This document shows positions 55,498 to 64,000 of a DNA stretch of 64,000 nt, piece by piece; position 1 is the first letter of the stretch; each line of letters opens with the position of its first letter. The notes under the pieces were generated by a model, which saw only the letters and a list, made by a program, of their open reading frames with translations, did not search any database and had not been told where the DNA came from. The position numbers were made by a program, and so were the translations under genes. The DNA is from Cynocephalus volans (taxonomy: Eukaryota; Chordata; Mammalia; Dermoptera; Cynocephalidae): NCBI RefSeq assembly GCF_027409185.1, contig NC_084461.1, forward strand, positions 189,678,501-189,742,500, read 5' to 3'.

Positions 55498-56532
55498 GGT
55501 TTGACTTCTTCTGCTCAGCGTAATTATGCTGAGCTTGTGCCAAATAGTTCATTAATTTTTATTGGTTAGTAGTATTTCATTGTATGGGTATATTGCAGTT
55601 TGCTTATCTGTCTACCTGTTGATGGGTATTTGCTTGTTTCCAGGGTTTGGCTATCACAAATAAAAATGCTCTGAACGCTCACATACACGTATTTGTATGG
55701 ATATGCTTTCATTTGTCTTCGGTAAATACCTACAAATGGGATGGCTGGATAACGTAGGAGGTGTATATTTAACTTTTTCAGAAATTGCCAAACTGTTTTC
55801 CAAAGTAGTTCTATACCATTTACATTCCTACCGTAGATCAGAGTTCCTCTATGTCCTGTCCAACACTTGATACCATCAGTCAATCATTTTAGTCTTTTTA
55901 ATGGATGTGTCAAGGTATCTCATCCTAAAATGACTAATAATGTTGATCTTTTCATGTGCTTATTTGCTGTCTGTTTATCTTCGTTGATGACAACTCTGTT
56001 CAAATCTTTTGCCTATTTTTAAAGTTGTTTTCTTATTGATCTTTGAGAGTTCTTCGTATAATCTGAATACAAGTTCTTTAGCAGAATTGCAAATATTTTC
56101 TCCTAGTCCGTGGCCTGTCTTTTCATTTTCTTAACGGTGTGTTTTGAAGAGCATAGGTTTTTAATTTTGATCAAGTCCAGTTAATCAATTTTTTTTTAAA
56201 TGGATCTTGCTCTTAGTATCATTTCTGAGACATCTTTGCTTAACCCAAGGTCTCAAATGTTTTCTCTTTTGTCATATGTAAGTTTTATAGTTTCAGGTTT
56301 ATGATCCACTTTGAATTAATTTTTGTGAATGGTTTGAGGTGTGGGTACATGTTCTCTTTCTTGCATAAGAATATCCTGTTGGTTCGAGCACCATTTGTTG
56401 AAAAGACAATCTATCTCCATTGAATTTGCACCTTTGTTGAAAATCACTTGTCCATTTATGTGTGGTCTACTTCTGGACTCTATTTTGTTCCATTAATCTA
56501 TTTGTCTATCCTTTTGCCAATAACATGTGGCC

Positions 56533-56667
56533 TTTTTTTTTTTTTTTAAAGCCTACAGCACCTTGTATTCCCACATGGTCTCACATCCAAGTACTAACCA
56601 GGCCTGACCCTGCTTAACTTCTGAGATTAGACAGATCCGGAATGTTCAGGGTGGTATAGCCATAGAG
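56533..56667 (-). pseudogene. 5S rRNA retropseudogene
   Basis: The reverse complement of 56548-56667 matches the 120-base 5S rRNA nearly end to end: TGGCTATACCACCCTGAACA, AAGTTAAGCAGGGTCAGGCC and TTAGTACTTGGATGTGAGAC, to GGTGCTGTAGGC. Several CpG-type changes mark decay. A poly-A (T-run 56533-56547) follows its 3' end, so it was probably copied by L1 machinery. It sits inside an ancient L1; short ACATG repeats flank it. Confidence 0.92.
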
Positions 56668-56764
56668 CACATGGTCTTGATTACTGTAGCTTTATAATAA
56701 GTCTTGAAGTCAGATAGTGTTAGTTCTCCAGCTTTGTTCTTCTTTTCAAGTTATTTAAACCTAG

Positions 56765-57025
56765 TATTAATTCATTCAACAAGTACTTATTGAGCCAGCC
56801 AGGATAAAGCAGTGAGATAGGCAAAGATTGCTATTGTCATGGCTGAGAAAGAGAGAATAGGCAAACACATGAATAAATAAGACAATTTCAGGTAGTAATA
56901 AATGCTGGGAGGGGAGAAAAACCTCACAGAAATGTGAGGATGGGGAGAATGCAGTTAGTTTTGATAGGGAGTTTAAGGAAGTTCTTTCCGAGGAAGTGAT
57001 CATATGAGCTGCCACCCGAATAACA
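56765..57025 (-). mobile_element. L2 LINE fragment
   Basis: TTCATTCAACAAGTACTTAT, AGTAATAAATGCTGGGAGGG and TCCGAGGAAGTGATCATATGAG, in antisense order. Confidence 0.8.
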
Positions 57026-57034
57026 AGAATTATT

Positions 57035-57140
57035 ATAAAACAAAATTATTATTATTTACCATAAATTAATAATTATTAAAAATTATGATTATTAATGTTT
57101 TAAATTAATTATTATAAATTAATAATAATTTTGTTTTGCT
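57035..57140. repeat. AT-rich imperfect palindrome
   Basis: The arm AAAACAAAATTATTATTA (57037-57054) pairs with TAATAATAATTTTGTTTT (about 57120-57137), and inner TTAATAATTATTA-like blocks pair as well. Only A and T apart from a few bases. Confidence 0.85.
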
Positions 57141-57144
57141 TAAT

Positions 57145-58260
57145 TATCAAAATAATTCCCTTTAATTAGTGTCTTTAGGGTTTGGAATTCTGTATGCATT
57201 GAGTAATTAAAATGTTGGTATATTCAGTGTACTGATACCTCTCAATATCATAGGCAGGGGTACTAAGGCATTGAGCAATTCAGTGACTCCCCCCTAGGTA
57301 ATTTAGTGGTGATAATACTGAATTTAGATTTAGTGATTGCTTGTCTGCCCTACTCTGCCCATGTTCAGCTGACAAAACTGCCTGTATTCTCAAGTCTTGC
57401 TTCAGCATGTGGTAGGTACATCCTTTACACTAGCTTTTTTTCCTTTGAAAGATAACGTACGATGACTTGAGCTGAGAGGGGCAGAAAACTGAGCTTGTTC
57501 TCAGAATGGGGACTTTAGGTTTATCTATTGCAGGTCAAGTACATTTTGTCCTAAGCTCTCCCTAGTGACCATGGTTGTTTACCTCCTGTGGGAATAAATA
57601 AACTTGCCCTGCTGAAAAATAACAGTTCTGTGTCTTTCTAATTGAAACTGAGATGTTTTTATTTATTATTATTATGTCCCAATGTAAGGCCAAGTTTTTG
57701 GCCAGAGTTGCTTACGTTCAGGGGCCGCTGCTAAGATTACTTACCCTTCTTGTGCATGGTCAGTGTTATGCTTCACGCATGATCCTGGAAAAGCAGAGCC
57801 AACTCATGTTTGTAATTTTAACTAGCAGGCCTTGGTGTACTTGTGTTAGGCATCTACAGAACAACAGAGACACTGAGCTTATTCCCCTTTCCTTTGGGAA
57901 ACACAAACACTTGCCATCAAACGCCAACATTTTTAAGGAAAAGTAAGGCAAATACTGATGTTCGGCAGGTTCTGTGGTGGTTGTGGATTGCAACCAACGG
58001 TTTGAGACCCCTGAAATAGATCCAAATGCCCTAAAATGCAGCCCAGTTCAATACTATGGAGGGTTGTGTGCTATTAGCAAACATACATGCACTTTAGTTC
58101 TTGACAATATTGAACTATGAAAGATACTATCCGTGTTTGCAGGGATCATTGAATTTAGAGAAGGAGACACACTTTTATGCCAGCGTCAAATGTGTTTGAT
58201 AAAGCTAGTACCAAAACTGAAATCTGAAATTTATCAGTGTAGAATATACTGTTTAGAATG
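57145..58260. other. PTPN11 intron 1, unassigned
   Basis: No repeat or exon I can name. GATTGCAACCAACGGTTTGAGACC (about 57987) hints at an old hAT MITE end but is not firm. Confidence 0.4.
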
Positions 58261-58263
58261 TAT

Positions 58264-58296
58264 GTATATACAAGGGTACTTCAGAAAGTTTTTTTA
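58264..58296. mobile_element. One end of the mariner-like MITE
   Basis: ACAAGGGTACTTCAGAAAGT matches the left arm of the MITE at 25779 (ACGAGGGTACTTCAAAAAGT). The partner arm is not found nearby. Confidence 0.5.
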
Positions 58297-58469
58297 TTTG
58301 CATACTGATATACACACGTACACACTGTGTGTTTATACTTACATATATGATGTGTATATCTGTCTGTGAATACATACACACATACACACATATAATACCT
58401 GTTTTAAAGATAATGGACAACAGATCCAAGTCTTTATCATCCCATCGATCCCATCATTTCATCTAATGA

Positions 58470-58920
58470 AACATCCATTCATTGAAGAATGTTCATGGTG
58501 AGATTACTGTGTGCCAGACACTGTGCACTTGGTGTTCCAGCTTGTAGGAAACAACACATGTGAAAGTGCTGAGATGGGGGAGGTCATGGAGTGTTTAAAG
58601 AGCATGAGGGAGCATGTGCAGGAGCTTTGAGACTGGGGAGGAATGGGGACTTAACCACTCAGGGATTCTTAAGATCTTCAGTGTCATGTGGACCATGGAG
58701 AGGAGTTTGGATTATATTTTAAAAGCAATGCAAAACCGTAGAAGGATGTGACTAGGGGGAGTGACGTGAGCTGGTCTATTTAAAAATATCCCTGTGGCTG
58801 CTGTGAAGGAAGGATTGTAGGAGGCAAGTGTAGATTCAGGAAGATCAGACAAGTGACAAGAGAGGCTTTGAAGTAGGGTAAAAGCAGTCTGGAAAGACTT
58901 TCTTGGAAGCAGTTCTCTTT
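58470..58920 (-). mobile_element. L2 LINE fragment
   Basis: CATGGAGAGGAGTTTGGATT, GGGGGAGTGACGTGAGCTG and CCTGTGGCTGCTGTGAAGG, in antisense L2 order. Confidence 0.85.
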
Positions 58921-58924
58921 TATT

Positions 58925-59600
58925 GCCTTGTCATCTGTGCAGAGATGTTGACCAATGAAACGCCGTGAAAAGAGAGCAATTTATAAAGACATAGCTATTC
59001 ACTATCACTGAAAAAGCTGCTTCAACAAGTTTTTTGTAGCTTCTTATTTAGAATGCTTGTCCCTATTGACTGCCTCTCTTTATAACTTATCCTTTTCCTG
59101 TAGAATATTAAAATTTAGTTAGAAAGAAGGAATATTCTTGTAATCTAAAAGTACCAAACTATAAACTTTCTCAAGGACAAAGATAATAATTTTTTGGGAC
59201 CAGCAGGTAAGAAAGATATACCAAGTATCACTTTATATCACATATATATTATCAAATGATATGTGATATGTTTCTTTATATGCAAGAAACTGAAATTAAA
59301 TTTTGGATTCCTAGTTTGAACTCCCTTCTTAGTATAGCAGCCCTGAGAATAAGTTCCTGAAATTATTGGCTTGCTTGACTGTTTCCCCATATCACTGGGG
59401 GAGGGAGATGCATAGATATAACAAAATATTCAGTATTATTGTGTTTTCTTTTTGTTTCATCAGCGTTTTTTTTGTTTTGTTTTGTTTTGTTTTTTTAAAC
59501 TAACTTGACCTAAGTAAGTTCCTAGCCTCAAAGAGTGAAGCCTTTGCAGACTCTGCATTCGCTAATGAGGGATTTAGATTTTAGTTTCCCAGACAATAGT
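58925..59600. other. PTPN11 intron 1, unassigned, small hairpin
   Basis: A short palindrome (ATATCACATAT with ATATGTGATAT, about 59236-59270). Nothing else recognised. Confidence 0.45.
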
Positions 59601-59618
59601 TTGGGCTTGTAAACTCTT

Positions 59619-59721
59619 CTTGTTTTTTGTTTTTGGGTGGCTGTCCAGTTTGGGGATTCCAACCCTTTGACCTTGGTGTTATAAAACTGTGCTCTAACCG
59701 ACTGAGCCAATCAGCCAGCCT
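59619..59721 (-). repeat. CYN-type SINE, monomer
   Basis: GGGTGGCTGTCCAGTTTGGG to GAGCCAATCAGCCAGCC on plus. Target repeat GGGCTTGTAAACTCTT / GGGTTTGTAAACTCTT (59603-59618 and 59722-59737). Confidence 0.94.
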
Positions 59722-59828
59722 GGGTTTGTAAACTCTTGCAGGCAGGTTATGTCTTTTATTTCTTCAAGCCCACTCAGCACAGGGCTCATGTATAGTAGGA
59801 CTTGAAGCCTGTTTTAGACATTGATTTG

Positions 59829-59927
59829 TTTTTTTGGAGGTGGTAGCCGGCTGGTACGGGGATCTGAACCCGTGACTTTGGTATTATCAGCACCATCCTC
59901 TAACCAAGTGAGCTAACTGGCCAGCCC
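59829..59927 (-). repeat. CYN-type SINE, monomer
   Basis: GTGGTAGCCGGCTGGTACGG to TAACTGGCCAGCCC on plus. Target repeat GACATTGATTT / GACATTAATTT on both sides. Confidence 0.93.
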
Positions 59928-59944
59928 TGGACATTAATTTGAGG

Positions 59945-60900
59945 CTCTTTTTCACAATTGCTGGTGTTGTGTGTGTAAGTCTTTCTATGAGACAGGTGGT
60001 ACCCCCCTGGCCGTATTATGACCTGAGTTCCATAATAAATGTAGATAATGCCAGAAGGTTAGAAGGGATTGTTGGGGTTGGCAGGTTTTTCAGGTGGTAG
60101 AATGAGCAAGAGGAAGATGCTTACTTCTCCCTTCTCCATGTGACTGTCTCTAACCCCTTCTGCTCAGTCTTTTTATCCTTCACTCCCATCAAAATTCATT
60201 CTGTTCACTGCCATTTATCAAGAGCGTACTGTATACATGGTGAGGACTGGCAATTTGTCTTTGTCTCCTCATCGTATCTGGTCCTACTGTATTAATCACC
60301 TTGTTGTTAAACTCAAATGGAGTCATTTCCCCCTCTTTTAGGTAATATAGGTGTAGTTTTTTTTTGTTTGTAGACTAACCCCTACTGAGTCCAGTTTACT
60401 CTAGGTAGGAGATAGGGGTTAGAGATGTGTGGTTTCTTTTTTTTTTGTCTCAGTACCTACTGTTACAAGTGATTATAACCCTTGAGGCCAGCCCTATAAA
60501 GATTTTCATTAATTCTGCTGTTCTTTTTTACCTTCCCTTACCAACCTCTTAGGGGTTGAATTAACTCAAACTGCTTCTTAGTAGTGATAAGCATGCTGTG
60601 GATCACAAAATTGTCAGTGACCAAACGCAAGTATTAAGCATAGAATTGGGAAAAAGGTTTTGGTAATTACAAATGTTTTTTAAAAAAAAATAGCTAAGGA
60701 AGGAGAGTTTAAAATGTATTAAAGCTCAAGTAGGTTGAGTTATAGAAGCTTCAATTTCTAATTACATGTTATTTGAAATAATGTAGAGACAGCCCCAGAG
60801 ACATGAAGCAGTTAAATGTATGAAAAAGCAAAATGGCATATGTCAAATGGCCTGTGTGAAACTGACATAATTATGCATGAGAAGTATGAATCCTGCATGA
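59945..60900. other. PTPN11 intron 1, unassigned
   Basis: No exon. TTGAGGCCAGCCCTATAAAG near 60484 may be the last bases of a SINE. Otherwise nothing recognised. Confidence 0.4.
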
Positions 60901-60904
60901 CAAC

Positions 60905-61000
60905 AACAATGAGAACTAATGTTTATTAAGCCCTTACTCTGTCCAGCCTCTGCTAAATGCTGGTTACTAAGTTTCTCCTGAAAATATCACTGTCATCTGT
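60905..61000 (-). repeat. MIR fragment
   Basis: TAATGTTTATTAAGCCCTTACTCTG, the reverse complement of the MIR 3' end. Confidence 0.55.
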
Positions 61001-61133
61001 TTACTCTTAATAACAGGATGTGTATAATTATAAGTTGCAAATAGAATAATGTAATTTATTTAATCAAAGGGTGAGGAGACGACCACCTGTCTTATCTTCT
61101 GTTGCTTGTCTAGCTGATGGGTGTAGGTGGTGT

Positions 61134-61295
61134 TTATTCAGCTTCACCTTCAGCAGTGGAAGCTGCTTTTTTAGTGTCTTCCACACCCTTAGCGTCAGCA
61201 GATAATCTAAGTGTTATTTCTGTAAACATGCGAAGGTGAGAATACTTGGTTACAGTAAAAAACCGTCTAAATTCAGAGTCCCGCTTTAGAAATTT
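61134..61295 (-). pseudogene. Protein-like open segment, possible processed-pseudogene tail
   Basis: An uninterrupted minus-strand frame of 53 codons, without an initiator at its left edge, ending in a TAA at 61134. The last residues read GVEDTKKAASTAEGEAE, an acidic alanine-rich tail of the kind found at real protein C-termini. An AATAAA-type signal follows on the minus strand (near 61055). I do not recognise the parent gene. Chance is possible at this length. Confidence 0.35.
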
Positions 61296-61739
61296 TTAGA
61301 AGTAAATGGAATGTAACGGTTAAAAATTTAATTTCTCAAGTCCACTTTGCACACTGGCACATGGCAGACATTCAGTAAATGTAGCTGTAATTTTAACCAG
61401 CCATAATGTATAATAGCCAGTATATTAATTTTTTCTTTCAGAGTCAATTCATAATTGCTGGGAAAAAAGTGTTTGTACTAATATAAGCATAGAGAAATCA
61501 TCTTTTTAATTTTATAATTTATAAGCTTTTATTTAAATATAAAGTATTATTACTAGTAAAAATGTAAATATCTCTTTTCTCCATCCCCATAATCTCTTGA
61601 TATTAATTCTCATCTCTGTCTTATTCGCTTTATTTCTGTCATCTCTTTTTAGTACCTACCACAGCCAGCTTCAGGGATAAGGATGGATAACTTACTGATG
61701 ATATAATTCATGCTGGTTACTCAAGCAAATGCAGTTATC

Positions 61740-62640
61740 AGATTTTCAAAACAATTTTTACCTTTTTATTTGGAATTAATTTCAAACTTGGAGAAAAGTT
61801 ACAAGAATAATAGCATAAAGAATACCCATATACATAGAATACCACTTACCCAGAGTCACCAATGTTCATATTTTATCATTCTGTCTTTCTCTCTTAGTCT
61901 GTGTGTGTACGTATGTACACATACATGATATTTTATAATTTTTTTCCTGAACATTTGAGTGTAAGTTACATATATCATAGCTCTTTGTCTCTAAATACTT
62001 CAGTGTATATTTTCTAAGAATAAGGTTATTCTCTTTAATTCTTAACTTTAGTAAATTTATCATTGATAACAATACCTTTGTCTAATCTCTTGTATTCCAA
62101 CTGTGTCAGTTGGATAATGTCCTTTATAGCATCTCTCCCCCTCTAGTACAGGATCCAGTTGTATTTAGTTGTTGGTCTCTTTAATCTGGAACATTTTTGC
62201 AGCCTTTCTTTGTCTTTTATGACAGTGACCTTTTTAAAAAGGAATATAACCCCCCCCCTTTAAAATAAAAGATTTCTCATTCTGGATTTGTCTGATGTTT
62301 TATCATTATTAGATTCAGCATTCTCAACCAGAGTACTAAATAGGTGATGTTGTGCCCTTCTCAGGGTATCAAATCTAGAGGTACATGACGTCCATTGATG
62401 ATGTTAATTTTGATCACCTTGTCAAGAGTTCATCCACTTTCTCCACTGTATCATTACTGTTTTTTCCCTTGTAACTAATAAGTGATTGATGAGATATTTT
62501 AAGACCACATAAATATCCTTCTCCTCTCACAGTGTCTCCCTTGATTCAGCATCCATTGATGATTCTTGCCTTATCCAAGCTTTACTATGATGTTGGCTAA
62601 TTGCATATAAGAAATTTTTAAAGCTGTGCTTCAGCTTTTA
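61740..62640 (-). mobile_element. Ancient L1 3' end
   Basis: GAGAAAAGTTACAAGAATAATAGC, ACCCATATACATAGAATACC and the later TTTTGATCACCTTGTCAAG block follow antisense ancient L1 3' UTR order. Confidence 0.65.
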
Positions 62641-62659
62641 AGCTACAGTAGTAGCGTTT

Positions 62660-62750
62660 TTTTTTTGGTGGCTGGCCGGTAAGGAGATCCGAACCCTTGA
62701 CCTTGGTGTTACCAGCACCACACTCTTCCAGGTGAGCTAACTGGCTAGCC
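62660..62750 (-). repeat. CYN-type SINE, monomer
   Basis: GGTGGCTGGCCGGTAAGGAG to TAACTGGCTAGCCCC on plus. Target repeat CAGTAGTAGC / CAGCAGTAGC on both sides. Confidence 0.93.
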
Positions 62751-62764
62751 CCAGCAGTAGCTTT

Positions 62765-64000
62765 TTTTCAAAAATAGATCCTGAAATTTTTTACACCCTT
62801 TGACATATTTCTTTCCAAATTAAATTGCACATTGAGAAAGCATAAAACTGTGCCTTATCCTCACCTTTTTTCAATCTGAATAATTAGGAAGGGAAGGATA
62901 ACTTAGTATTTTATGTTTTTCATGCTATGGTAGCTGGGTTTATATAATGTATAGAAAAATGCAACTCATGTTAGTAAATAAAAATACATATATTTTAAAA
63001 AGTGTGTATGCTTATTGGCTTTATTGAAGGGGAAAACAAATCCAGAATACGTGTGATTTTTGTTGTTGTTGTTATATGCACTTAATAGAAAAAATTACAT
63101 TTTCTCCTCATAAATTAAACAAAGCTTAAAACCAACTAGTTTATATTCTATCTACTGTAATCCTGGTAGAATGGTTGTTGACCTTTGTAGAGGTGTTTAT
63201 GACTTTGGTTCTTTTCTTCTACCAGAACTTTCCAGTTACTCAGAATAAATATAAAGTTCCATTTCTCTCAGTGGGGTTTGTTTAATGGGCTACATGGTGT
63301 AGTCTACTTCAGCTGGTTGTCCAGTGGAAAGAACCCTCAGCAGTTATTTTTTTAAGTCTACATATGTTACCATGGTTACCAACACATGCAGGTTTACAAG
63401 TGAGGGGCACAGAACAAAACTGGGTGAAGTATTGTCAGGGCAGCAGTGTGGTAACAGTGGCGAAGAGAAATAGCCGAAGAGTTCTTCTCCCTACTTGTGT
63501 GTTAACTTAGTTAAAATATCAAAATTTGGTGTTTCCAAATGTGTGGGGAGGCTTTGGGGCAAGTTTTTGGCTTATGCACAGGTACTCTAGGCATTCACTT
63601 TCTAAATTCTTATTAAAATAACTGCAGTAACATATAGATGGGGAAAAATACCTTCTCAGTACCACAAATCAGGTAAGAAGTGACTGTGTAGTAAAAACAA
63701 CTTTTATTTTTGTCAAATAAATTGCTGGTGGGGCCAGTTTGAAGAGAGCCTTTGACAGTTGCTGTCTGCCTCTTCCTCTTGCCTACATGGAAGTGGGAGT
63801 CATCTTTTACAGCCTCCTGGTGACAACACCAGGTCAGCGATGTGCCACTCTGTGGATGTGGGAGAGAACAGTGATGGGGTTCACCCCAAGGCTGCTCTCT
63901 TCCTTCCCTTCTAGCTTCAAATATTTCAGGAACTGCTACTCCTTGTTAACCCTTTGCTTGGACCTGGGGATGCACTGGTGAAGAAATAGACTTGTCCTCT
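62765..64000. other. PTPN11 intron 1 to window end, unassigned
   Basis: No exon 2, no CpG cluster and no repeat I can name firmly. Confidence 0.45.

Larger units (their letters stand above)
55090..56760 (-). mobile_element. Ancient L1, long 3' part of ORF2 and 3' UTR
   Basis: Antisense L1 over 1.6 kb: AATTGCATATATTAAAGTATAC, TTTCCTAGGATTTTTATATAA, GGATGGCTGGATAACGTAGG, CTTTTGCCAATAACATGTGG and ATTACTGTAGCTTTATAATA. Split by a SINE (about 55395-55497) and a 5S rRNA pseudogene (56533-56667). Confidence 0.9.
53286..64000 (+). other. PTPN11: PTPN11 intron 1 (partial)
   Basis: From the exon 1 donor to the window end. I looked for the start of exon 2 (WFHPN-coding) after an acceptor and did not find it. 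Content is repeats, listed separately. Confidence 0.85.

Noticed and set aside
61134-61295. Candidate PTPN11 exon on the plus strand
   Set aside because: The protein-like frame is on the minus strand, opposite to PTPN11, and does not encode SH2 sequence.

Overview
The window is mammalian nuclear DNA: a few spliced gene pieces in a dense field of retroelements. About 38 copies belong to one tRNA-derived SINE family with Pol III A and B boxes (for example TAGCTCAGTTGG and GGTTCGATCCC), in roughly 90-bp monomer and 170-bp dimer forms. This looks like the CYN SINE family of colugos (Dermoptera), so I infer a flying lemur such as Galeopterus. The species call rests on recognising the SINE and was not tested against a database.

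Three genes can be placed, in the same order and orientation as human 12q24.13. HECTD4 exon 1 lies on the minus strand near 10.2 kb, so positions 1-10.0 kb are its first intron. RPL6 is complete on the minus strand from 42.8 to 47.4 kb; all seven exons can be drawn and give a 288-residue protein. PTPN11 exon 1 (14 coding bases) is on the plus strand at 53.27 kb, and the rest of the window is its first intron. Each gene starts in a CpG-rich promoter (9.7-10.6, 47.1-47.5 and 52.8-53.7 kb).

Between HECTD4 and RPL6 lie about 32 kb of intergenic DNA full of mobile elements. The main ones are: a 2.16-kb L1-derived composite with an 80-bp VNTR (18.6-20.8 kb); a decayed young L1 on the plus strand (27.2-33.2 kb), cut by a SINE; and a full-length L1 of the same family on the minus strand (35.1-41.9 kb). 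Both ORFs of the latter are open and all catalytic residues I checked are present. The two L1s form a large inverted repeat. Older layers (MIR, L2, ancient L1, MaLR LTRs, a hAT remnant, a mariner-like MITE) fill the rest, and nesting lets several insertions be ordered in time.

I see no CRISPR array, operon, prokaryotic or viral gene system, or functional tRNA/rRNA gene. The closest to an undescribed system is the L1 biology: a possibly active colugo L1 whose 5' UTR carries alternating long and short tandem units, and the SVA-like composite element. Repeat boundaries are by eye, and most are good to about 10-20 bases.
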